Part shown: positions 28,701 to 40,700 of the stretch, in pieces | Layout: every line of letters starts with the position of its first letter | Numbering within the stretch: the first letter of the stretch is position 1 | NCBI GenBank assembly: GCA_900708905.1 | Contig: CAADRB010000003.1 | Span: 5,664,870 to 5,728,869 of the forward strand | DNA length: 64,000 bases | From: Hymenolepis diminuta | Taxonomy: Eukaryota > Platyhelminthes > Cestoda > Cyclophyllidea > Hymenolepididae | Direction: 5' to 3' | Made by a program: the position numbers and the translations under genes | The notes under the pieces: generated by a model | Seen by the model: the letters and a program-made list of their open reading frames with translations, nothing else | Told to the model about the DNA's origin: nothing | The model's database searches: none

Positions 28701-31700
28701 GTTGGTCGAATAGGCGATTATAATGAATTGTGCGTTTCTCATAAAGGGTACACTTCAAATTATCTCAAAATTCATATTTCATGATTTAACCCCTTGGATA
28801 TCTAGTTAAATTCACATCTGTGATATTCAGAGCTCTTTGACCAGTTTATTTAATTGAATAGTTGGTTATGCGGAGGCTAGCAAAAGCTTCTTAGATGGAT
28901 CAGAGCTCACTAGCTTTCACCCAAGGTGAATTTTTATTATCTAGATGTTATTAAACAACTAATCAATTATTCTGGTCATAAGAAAACTCAAATATTTATT
29001 CTATTTTGAAATATTTCTATTTGTGATATGAGCAGGATAGCTCGTACTGATTTCGGCATGAAGTACTATGTTTGCAGATTATGTGAATTATCGCTGTCCA
29101 CAACTCTTTTGCACATCTGATAAATCAGAGTCCGTAAAGGCAAATCCAATAAAATCAACTTACTTTTTGAAACTAGTCATGATGGGGATGAGAGGATGCG
29201 AGTTTCTCACTGGAGAGGCTTAAAGATGCTCCCATGCTCAAGAAGATAATTACCAAATATGGTCTAAAACGAGTTTGCGATTTTGACATTCGTTGAATCT
29301 TAGTGGAATCGGCAATTTGATAATGAAATCGCAATGTTTCCCGTCTTTTTTTCTTGCTATTATAATGCTTTCTTCGATTCCCGAATAGATTACCTTTATT
29401 TCTAGGATTAAGAGTTAATTAACTAACATGAGAGAAAAAATTTTATAGAAACATAAATAGTGCGTGGAATTTATCTTTGGTGACATCGATTCCTTCCGTT
29501 AGAATAAACAATATTAATTCGTCTTATTCTATTCAAACTTGTCTGCTTCTTTATAGATTGGACCCTTCCGTGATTGTTCATCAAGTCATTTTACCCCAAC
29601 CAAAGGCCCAAAGTGTAAGTTCCAGACATAAACACATTTCCATCCAAGAGTAAAGTATATTTATCAAATTTTCGATTTTATTTCAGGCTACTCAACTCCT
29701 GCCCACAATGCCCGAATCCAAGTTGATTCAGTACGCTGTGCGTCAGTTGCCCACCAAGACCAATCCTACTCCTATTCGTACTATCTGCATCATGCCCTAC
29801 ACATCTCTCCAAAGACCCCCTCAACGCTATCTTACTCGCGACAAAATTCGAAATTTTATTAGGCAAACATCAAAACTGGAGAATGGCACGTTTGTCCCCA
29901 GAGTAAGGCTTTTTTAAATCTCTCTACTTATACTTATTTTCAATAGTCGATTTATTTTGACTTTTTTCACACGATTATGCAGGAATCAGTTATGAAGTAT
30001 TTCAATGTCTATCCATACGGCACCCTGAAGTGGTCAAATTTTTTTGCTGGCTCAGTTTTACCTTGGGCAGACTTTGTCTTTACTCGGGTTGTGACAGGTC
30101 GTGAAGGGGTTCCCATGTCTACTCATGGAAATCAGGCTGTAAGGAAGCCCTCTACCGAGTCTGTGGTCATCAAGGCAATAAGTGAGTTGAGATAACATTG
30201 AACTACTACTTATTTAAGTTACTTAGTAACATATTCTCTTTATGTTTTAGCAAGTTCAGTCGAACCTCCCATCGTCTCGCAGACTCATAACATGGAGTTG
30301 CAACATCAGATGCGTGTTGATCGTGCAGAGCTAGAGCGCGTTTGGTCATTCCTTCGTAAACGGGATGACCTTGACCTCTCTGACCTTGTACCCTTGCCAC
30401 CAATGACTCCTCTGAGTCTCCGTTCACCAATTCCACCTGAGCACTTTGGTGATTGTCTTCGTATCTATGAATTCTTCCACGCTCTCGGTGGATTTCTGCG
30501 TATTCCCTTACCTGGTGTACTTCAGTCTGTTGTTAAGGCAACAGATGGCAGCGGGAGCAGTAGCAACAAAACTAGTGTTATTATGATTGAGAATGAAAAA
30601 GTGGAGAATCCGAACAATGAATTTACTTGGAGGGTTCTTGAGGACATCCTTTTCAGTCAGGATCCTTCGGGACCTTTTGCTGATGTACTCTATGGTCTGC
30701 TCAATGCTATTAGGCGACTCGAGGTATGTTGTTAGTCTATTTTGATTATTTAGTTTTTATGCGCAAAATTTGATATGATATTTCTCAGTTCATATAGAGA
30801 ATTCAGTTCTGCTTTGAATGGCATGTGACTCCAGGGTTGAGCGTCCACATTGTTATGTGTAGGTGATATGACAAGGAGGTTTACAGGGTCACCAAATGTA
30901 GTGACAACCGATTAGCGCTTTCTACTTCTTACCGGGATCTCTACGATGCTAAGCCATCCATTGAAAGCATGGGGTAGCGAAGTGTATTCCAATTCATTAA
31001 ACCATCATTATCAGATTACCCAAGTTAAAAAACTGATTAAATACATGTCTTTTCGGAAGATTGGGTTATGCTTCTTTAGTAATATTCGATATTCTTTTGA
31101 TATGCAATCAGTATTGAATTCTGAGCCAATGGAGAACGTCTAGGACATATGCTGTACCTTGTCAACTTAAAAAAGTTGCCGATAACATGCATTAAGTGAC
31201 AAAGACGCTAACTCTCGAAGTTCTTTCACTTGCCAATGTTTTTTTATCAAACGTCAGGCTGTTGTGATTATCCCCAAAGGGTTACATTTGAACCGTCCTT
31301 TAAATAGCCTCCTTCGTTCATTAAAAGATTTGCACTAAGTTATTCTCCCTTTTTTCAGATTAGGCCTATGTCAGTGATCTTAGAATATTATATTTTGAGA
31401 AATCTAGTTTGATTTTCTCTCATCCTAGTTACTCATACTTTCTAATATTTAATCGTATACCTCTGAAAGAAGCATGTTGATATGGAACAAATAAATACAT
31501 TAGATAGTTTGCTCAAGCTAACCAGGGAGATTAAGAGCTGATGTTCATGTTAAAAATACGAGTAGGACAGAGAGAAGGAGCACAATAGAAGAACACATTC
31601 TTGAAACCTGAAGATTTCTTTAGAGTTGTAGCTGTGATTTCTGCCTTTTTGTTCTTGAAATCCCGACATATTTGGCATTGTGAAATAGGCAAATAGAAGA

Positions 31701-34700
31701 TGAAGGCAGGAGGGGCCGAACAGATGCAGAGTATAAAGTCAAGGCATCAGAAGTACTTTAATTTACTATATTTATAACTTCAGATTGTCCATTTTTATTT
31801 AATGGGTATTGTTCACTGTATCGTGTCCTAATTGTTCTAATTTCAAGTTTCAAGATTTAAATCCTAGATTCTTGAGTATAAGGTCATATCACATCATCTC
31901 GGTAAATTTTACTCAAGAATATTTAGTTTATTGCTAGCTATGCAATATAGTAGAGCTCTGGAACTCTAATTGAAATTGGTAATACAAGTCGGTTAAATTT
32001 AGTGTTGGACGAACAAATACGTGTCCAAATCCTTTGTTATACTCCTTTTTTTTCAATTCATTACAGAATGAAGCCTCAGCTAAGCTTCCCCCAACGGCTG
32101 AAGCCGCGGCCGCAGCCACAGTCTCCGCCATAGCAACTCTCGAAGCCGGTCTTCCAGTTGCCTCTGCTGGTACTCTAACAGGTCTTGGATGTTCCCAGGA
32201 GTACACCACAATTCTTGCCGAAACTCTCACCTCTCCAGCCAACACCCGGCTAGCCTCTATCTTTCGTGCCACTGCTGAGGCAACTCGTCAATGTGAACTC
32301 GTCGGTCTGGCTCCCATCAACACTCCCTTGACCTCTCGCGTGGAGAGAGCCGCCGCTCAGGTCAATATGCCTCTCTCCGAAGTGAGTGGATGGAGTTGTG
32401 GCCCGGGACCTGGGAGTGCAGGCCGATCGATGGCCGTGCGAGCCTCTGCATTGGCAATAGCCCTTGGAGCAATATCGCTACCACCTCTGGATAGAGCGGG
32501 GCTGGCTGAAGCCCTCTGGCTCCATATTAACACAGCGCCTGCGAAAACGGGCGGTTGGAGAGGATCTATCTGGGGTGGCACTAGGCCCCTAGATGACCCC
32601 TGTGTGGATCTCATGAGAAACGATAAGGAACTGGTAGACAAATTGAGATCAGGTGAGATTTTGTGAAGTACTTTGAGGTAAATCCTCGTTATACATCTGC
32701 ACCACTAGTTTAATATGTCCTTCAATAGTTTGGCGTGACATGGCAATTTGAATGAATGACTGAGAACACACAGCGATCACCAAGGTTGATGAGGGTAGAC
32801 AGAATAAATGGCGAATAACCTTGAGTCATCTATTTCGATGATTGATAATAAAACGTCCGTTTATTTATAAAGATAGTATACATTATGCTATTTGGACGAA
32901 AGATACAAAATGTGGAAAGAGTTGGAAAATTTAATCCATGGGATTCGATATTTTTACTTCTCCGTTCGGAAGAATGTATGCTGCTGCCTTTAGTTATTCT
33001 AATATTAAATCCTCTTACGAAACGAAAGATCTCGATAAGCAACTGTATGAACCGTTGTCAAAGTAACGAGTTCAGAGTATCTTATTAACAAGGCAAGATG
33101 GAACGACAGGGCATTAAGGTCTATAAGGGTAGGAAAGATTAAAGGCAGACCAAGAAACATTAAAGGGCACGAGTGGCAGAATACGACCATTTTGCCACAA
33201 TGGTAACTTCCCTCTCCAACAGCACGGAGACTGTTTTATATCATGTTCATGCTTCTCAATGGTCCATTCTGCACCCATTTTTGTCTTTTTGTTGGCGAGG
33301 TTGTTACCTTAGCTTACTTCCAACTTCACTGAAGCAATGTGCTTGGTCGTGTACATTACCTCTTGGTTAGATCCTGTTAAAATATTAAATTAACTTTCCC
33401 TACTTCCAACTGTTATCTTCACACTGATAACTAAAGTCTAACTCGCGTCTCTTGTTAGAAAGCTGAGGACGATCTTACTCTTACGTTCTTCCTTTTTTAG
33501 AGCCTCTTTATGGCTGGCCGCTTTGTGATCGGCTCCGTCTACTTAACTGTCTAATGGACGAGGTTTTAATGCAACCTCAAGTTCGTGAGTTACTGGACAC
33601 CTCTTCAGAGGATATTAAGAACCTCCGTCTCAATTTGCGAGGTGTCCAGGCAGAGCGCTTCCGCTTCTATGGTGGAAATTCGGGCATTGCTAATATGTTC
33701 TATGGCTTTTCTGCTTCTACCTTGGTCAGTACTTGTGATCACTGGCTCACAGGAACACCACCAATTCTGAGGAATAGCACAAATCGACCCAGAAAGAAGA
33801 CAGTTGAAGCGGCTAAGGCGAAGATTGCAAAAGAATTTAATGAGGCTAGGGCGTAAGTGGTGATTTTGGATATTTTTGCTGAAGGAGGCTTGAGAGTCTT
33901 ATAATACAATTTTTGCGCTTAGATCTGTCACTGGAAAGAAATTGACAGAAGCTGATCTCTATCGCATGCCGCCAATCGCGGATGTTTGTGCCCATTTGGA
34001 CAAGGAGGAGGAAAACCTATGGAGGTCTATCGTTCGAAAGGCCCGACGATTCTCTATTATCCCTCTTGGACAGGATCGTATATATCGGTAAATGACGTCT
34101 GTCTCCTCGATTAGTATTTCTAAGTCCATTATTCTAATGATACGCAGAAAGTTGAGGCAGCTCAGTGTTATTTAGGGCAAAGTTGTTTTAAGCTATCACT
34201 TTAACTTATTACAATCTTCACATGCTAGGATTATGATAAGTGAGATATATTGGAAAAACCAGAATCCACGAAGGGAAATGGAGGGCTGGTGAATACTTTG
34301 GATGTTTTGGATGTGTTCTATCATTAAGATTATTATATCATTTGGATTATATCGTTCTTAGGAGATATTTGAGAGCACTCAGAGAGATAGGGCACTGCTT
34401 AGACGATTACAACTCAATTGAATGTTGTAATTTTGAGTGAATCCTTCAGCTTAAAACAAACCGCTCCGTTTTTACAGTTGAGGCTCATAACAGAGAATTA
34501 ACACTGAAGTGAGTGACCTGTTCAACTCATTCTAATTCAAATCCGATCATAACAATTTGCTTTTCACAGAAAATAAAGTTTTAACTTGTTTAATTTGTTG
34601 AAATCGGGGTGGAGTGAAATTGAAAGATTTAGTTACTGTAAGACTAAGGTGCTTTTTAAGCTCGGGTCCTAGATAATCAGTGGCTTTTTCTCTTCGTTCT

Positions 34701-37700
34701 TGAAATCTAAGCAGGATAGGTTTGAGGTCATTGGGTTTGAATCGATCTTATTTTGAGGGCGATCATATTGAATGTCTGTTTCACAATCCAGCTCTAATAG
34801 ATTTGATAATAAAAGAAAATGTCCAAGGACTGCAGAAGTTCATAATATTATTTTCACAAAGAATATGCAAGTGGGGGTAAAGGCGACAAGTTAATTATGT
34901 ATTCGTCAGTGTTCCGATGTCGCAGTGGTCAACCTATATGTCTTTCAAATAAGTGATCGCGAGATGGGTGTTCATCGTTACACATCCAATGATGTGAATG
35001 ATAAACCATATTAATCAATTCTTGTTCATATCAGGGTTGCGAGTTGTTCTTAAGAGGAGATCCAGGATATCTTCTCTCTACCTAATTAATTTGATTATAT
35101 CACTATTAACTTGGATGTATTCACATTTGAATGTTGAGAAACAAGTGAGGTATTAATCATGTTCATTTAGCGTAAGAATGCCATAAGTAAGCAGACATTT
35201 AATGGTACAAAAGAGTAGTTATGTATGTGATCGTAAGGTCACATATGGAAGGTGCTACACAAGTCCGTCTCTGGATTCGAGCTAATACTCCTCCTTCTTC
35301 GCTATAGACGATACTGGTTAGTGCCTTCTCTGCCAGCTGTATTAATTGAAAACACCGTGGAAGAGAACGAGACAGCCCCTCCAATCCATATTGCGTCACC
35401 AACTAAACAGATTTCCGGAAATAGCCAACTTTTACGCGTTCGCGGGAAACAGGTGGCTCCAGGGTATGGTGTTCTGGGTTCGACCCCTGCGGAAGCAGTG
35501 AAGAATCTGCACAAAGCGATCAGGGAGATGCGTGCTGCTGCTGAAGCCGAGGATGAACATTGGCAGAATCCGCGTATCCTTGATCGTGATTCGCTTGTTT
35601 CTCAGTTGGCAGTAGATATGCCCATTAATAGGGACACTTACACTAACGAGGAATTTAAGGCCCTCGTTCATCCTGTAAGTTTTTATTCGGTAACTTGTAA
35701 TTAATTGACGTCTAAGTCAGTATAGTATATGGACTATTACGTTGCCACTAATGTGATGTTACGTTGCCGCTTATATGATCTTAACTACCCATCGAAATAT
35801 GATTTTGCTATAATCATCCAGACCCTTAATAAAAGAACGGGGAAGACTTGCAGTTCGACGGAAGTCTCTCTTATTTTATTATATTACTGAAATTGAGTAA
35901 TAGTAAATCCAATAAACAATAAAGAAGACTGGACGGAAAAGATGTTGAGGGTAAATTGGAAGTATCAAAGGTACTAACTTCATTTGACTGTTACTCTAGA
36001 GTTGTATAATATTCAACCAAAAGCCAAATTACATGATACTTCATCTGGATTACTGAGCAAATTCTTGTCCAAGGGATCTGTGCTTACTAATTGATTATTT
36101 AATTATGATGGTGGTCTTGTCACTTAAACTAATTTCTTCTTCAAAAGATTGACCTTATATGATATTAAGCAGTTTACGTGGTCTTAACATCCTAGTGATA
36201 CACTAGTCAGTGTGCACGTCTGCTAAGTCAGAGTTCATGACATTGGTAGTCATAGGTACACACTCATTGGATGGCCAACCGCTCTGGTCAGTTTTTGTAT
36301 GAATTTGAGGAATAGTAGAACCCAAGTTTCTCGTAAAAACGGCTCTAAAATATCCCTTCCTCCATCTCCCAAGTAAATCGTTTTTAACACTTCTTAATTG
36401 GCTTCGTTCTGAAGATTTGACGCTTTGCACTTTGTTTCAGAATCGTCGTGCTAATGCTCAAGTAGATGCCGACCATCCAGTAATCAAACAAGTAGAAGAA
36501 CTTCAAAAGAACGCACCAAAATGGTTTGTACTCCTACCTATTCCTGGTTCTGATCAAGATGAAGGCGAAGAAGACGATGAGAACTCTCAGTCAGACCCAG
36601 ACGGTCGTTACGCTGGAGCCCGTCGTGCTGTCGATCAGTTGGAGGCCTCTTTGAATCCTCGGGGTATTCGCGAAGCCCATCTCAGAAAATCTATCTCTCA
36701 GCTCAGACCTATTCTGATATCTACTGTCGCTAAATGTCCACTTGATATTCTTGCCGTCTCTGAAGAGGAAAAGAAGACGGCTAAACCTAAAATTGTAGGT
36801 TTACTCATTCATGTACACATTTACTCTTAGATTGTTCTCATCATCCCTAAATTTCCTCTTGCGATTTTCTTAGATGAAGATTCCACAAGCAACCATGGTG
36901 GCTTGGCTAGAACAAGCTGTACGCGGAGTGGCTATGCGTTTGGGTGTTCCTTTCTCTAAGTGAGTAATATTTACACTGTTGCGGTTAATAGAATCATTTG
37001 CTTAGTCTGTGAGGGTGGTCGATCGTGAGTTTCTCATTAGAAAGACTCTTGGATGCCTTCCTTCTCTCTAAATTGAGTGTTGAATTTGCTTGATAAAATA
37101 CTTTCCAAGACTACTAAAGCAAATGCTAATAGCATAAGGTTTAAATAAAGGGTAGGTATGTTGGATTTGATAGTATGATAAATTCACATTCTACCAACAT
37201 TTTTGACCGGAATTAACCAGCGCAGTTAGCCATTCACATCACTGGATGTGCATCAGTGACCTCTGACTTGGCAGACATGCATATTGACCATCGATGCACA
37301 ATAATTTAATATTCATTATAGATACGTTAGTGATACTATCTTTTGTCTTTCTAGGCTTGAACAAGCTGTTAAAGATGTAAAAATGAAAGAAGTAGAAAAG
37401 AAGTAAGTTGACTTCTCTTTTATTTTAACTAGCTATTCTACACCTTATTTACCTACATCGCTGCAACTTTTATCTTTAGACCTGAACAGCAAGATGTCAA
37501 ATGCCTGAAAACGAACGAGGTAGAAATGAAGGAAATGAGTAAAATGTAAGTTGATAGTTGTCTGTTTACGTTGGTGCTATTTACTAATATATGTGCCACA
37601 TTAATATTATATTATTTCTATCTTCTATCCTCTCCCATCCTCTAGGTTTGAGGATTATGTCAAGGATGTGAAATTGAATGAAGGTGATTGCAAAAAGTGA

Positions 37701-40700
37701 GTTAATTATTGTGATTTTTTAATTGCCGATTATGGATGAGATCTTATGTCAATCCAAATATATTCCAGAAGCAGAGGTGACGAAACGCAAAATCAGGAGG
37801 AGGTTCGTAAGCTTGCTCAACTTATCCTTGCTCTTGGAAAGGCCATCGGCCCGAAACGACTTGCCGCTCCTCTCAGTATGTTTTTCATCCCTTCTTCTCT
37901 TTTAAACTTGTTGAGTTACTGGTTAGGACAAATTGTTGAGGGTGGCTGCATGTTTTGATGCACCCTTCTTGAAATGATTTGTATGATTATTGCTCTGTCA
38001 CTAGTTCGTAGTGTTGTTTGGGACGTTTACGGCATTCGGTCATAAAAATACAACCGGGGTTGGCCAATATTTCACCAGTCGGTGTATGCTGTTCTAATGA
38101 TTTTCTAAACCTTTTCAGGCTCAGATGACAGGTCACTTCGTGGAGCTAAGCCATCAAACATCAGTCTCGCTTCCTTGGACGATTCTAGTAGTTCATCAGC
38201 TTCTGTAACTCTTCCATCACAAGCCCCAGTAGATATGCCTGCAGGCAATGGTGCAACCACAGGATTCCACCGATGGGTCACTTGTGTCCGTTCAGCTACC
38301 ACCACCGCCCAACTTCATCTCCTTCTTCGATCGCTGGAGCGCTCTGCAAGGAAAGCGAATAAAGGAGGCCGGGGTGTTCCTGCAGCGATCGGAAGCTATG
38401 CTGCACGTTTCCAATTGCCCGAGGTTCGGTGTACAGCTTGTCGGTACGTTAGCGTTAGCTTTAAAATTCTGTCTACTATATGTACATAAATAATTAAAAC
38501 TTCTAGCTGATTATTTCCTATTACAGAAGCGAGTTTACGTATTTCTGTTACTCATTACCTCTACTACCACTTACTTATGTTTACAAGTAGCTATTTTTTG
38601 CCAATTTCAGCGGCGCGCCTGATGAAGCAACAGGAACTAATGCCCGAGGTGTGAATCCTCTTACCCTCTGTGGTGGGTGTGCTTGTCCTTTCCATCCCGA
38701 TTGTCTCTTCAACTCCCTCTCACGTCAGAAACCACGTTCCTCTCTTCGTAGTACCGCGGCATATTCCCGTGGTGCCAACACACCTGATATTGAGGTTCTC
38801 GAAAACCTCTCAACCACTTACTCCCTTATGGCCTGCCACATCAACACCACTGCTGCAGCTCGACAAGACACCCTCAAAGGAGCTCTTCTACTCTGCCAAC
38901 GCTGTAGGCGTCTAGCTGCTGGTGATGTAGATGGCGAAGAAGTTGAGAAATATGCTGACCCCCTGCCTGATGAGATTACGGAAGTCGAGATGCCAGAAGG
39001 AGGTTCGGGAGATGGGATTGATGAGGAATTAGGAGGAAATAAAGTTGAAAGTGATAATCAAAGTGGAGCTAATAGCAATGTGGATGAAAACGAGGATATT
39101 GAACCAGTGAAGATGGAGCTTGATATTGAGTCGGAAGATAACGATGAGACAATCACTATTAATCGAAGTGTAAGTATCGATTTATTTATTAGTTGACAGT
39201 CGGCAATGGGAATTTCGACCATCCCATCATTAAAAAACGCTTAAACACAGATTATAAGACCGAAGCACATTAGAGCATATAAGAGACTAGAATTTGGTTC
39301 CTTTATTCAAGATGAGCGCCGTCCAACAATTTTCTTATTAAAGAGTTTCGAAATGATTTTTAATATCTTGAGGACGGGATTTTCAGTGATTTTAACGATG
39401 TGTTGTCTTTTGAAGTGAAAAATCGGTCGGAAACGATTAACTGAGTTACTAAATTTACCGGTAGCTTTGCATCAATTCAATTTACTAGCCTGGATTAGAC
39501 AATCACTTTTGAATACTAGATGAAGGAGAGAAATTTGAAAGGTAAATAAATGTTGATTTTTAGTAGGTTGCTTATGATCTCCATTTGATTAAAAAGTAAT
39601 AAGCTGAATTTTTTCCAAAAATAAGGGTTGGACAGAGAGATGGTAATATCGGGTCTAGTCGTCAAGATATTATTATTACCCATAGTAATACGAAAAGTTG
39701 CAATTTTCAATTGTGAGAAGCACCTACAATCGGTTAATAGAAATTCCAAGGAATTATAAGGACGAGGAAATAAAAACGACGTTGAGAGCAATGCCAAAGT
39801 GTTTTACTCACCTTTTTTTGATTTGGGGTCGTACAAAATCCACTCACGTTCCAAAATTCGAAGTTCATGACTTGTCCTCTGGATTACAGTAAATATCTGT
39901 TTACAATGGCTGGTGTTTATTGATCGATTTTTTTAAGCATCATGGTTGGTCTTGCCAATTCAAATCATTTTTCTTCCAATAGTTGAAAAGGCCAAATGAT
40001 CTTGCGTTTTTTAAGATAGCGGGGCTAAGTGAGTACATCCGATCTAACGGAATGTACTCACTTATATACTCTAGGTTTTCCACTGAAATACATTCTGGCT
40101 ACATTAGCTCAGGCCTATAGGAGAGAATGGAGACTAGTAACTCGGCGAATGGTTAAAGGGCACGATGAACTACTCGGTTAACCAGTAACACAGTAGTTTG
40201 GACACTTTTTCCCGGTATGAACACGAAAAATCAGTCGGTATAAATAGAGTGCCTGAATAACGAATTTTCCTTGCGAATAAAGCCTTGAATATTGAAAATA
40301 TTTAAATCCACTTTCCGTCAAGAGTTTTCAACATTGCTCAATTATGAAATTTTCTATCCAGTAACGGGGTTATTTCTCCAATATTAGCAGACATTTCGCT
40401 CTTTTGAATGTTCGTATGATCACAAATGTTGTTACTGGTAAGATGAGAAGAAAATAAAGTGGGTCACCTGATTCGCGATTCACATGTTCACAGCATTAAA
40501 CAACTAAGCCGATGGTTCTGAAGGCAGCCTAGGATCCATCCGGGTGACGCCCCGGATATACTCAAATTAGATGTCGGAAGGGCAATTAAATGTATCCGTT
40601 CGATAGACACAAGGACGGACCTGTGTCTTCTCAGGTGTCTGTTTAGCATAGTTTTAGTTGACGGTTCCTTTTGACTAAATATAGAAACAATATCTGTAAT

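Noticed and set aside
32357..32641. Minus-strand open frame within ACF1 exon 7
   Set aside because: It is the antisense shadow of a GC-rich coding exon.
37769..37875. The frame reading KRKIRRRFVSLL through exon 16 of ACF1
   Set aside because: Correct phase from the preceding micro-exon selects the other frame (ETQNQEEVRKLAQLILALGK), which also continues into exon 17.
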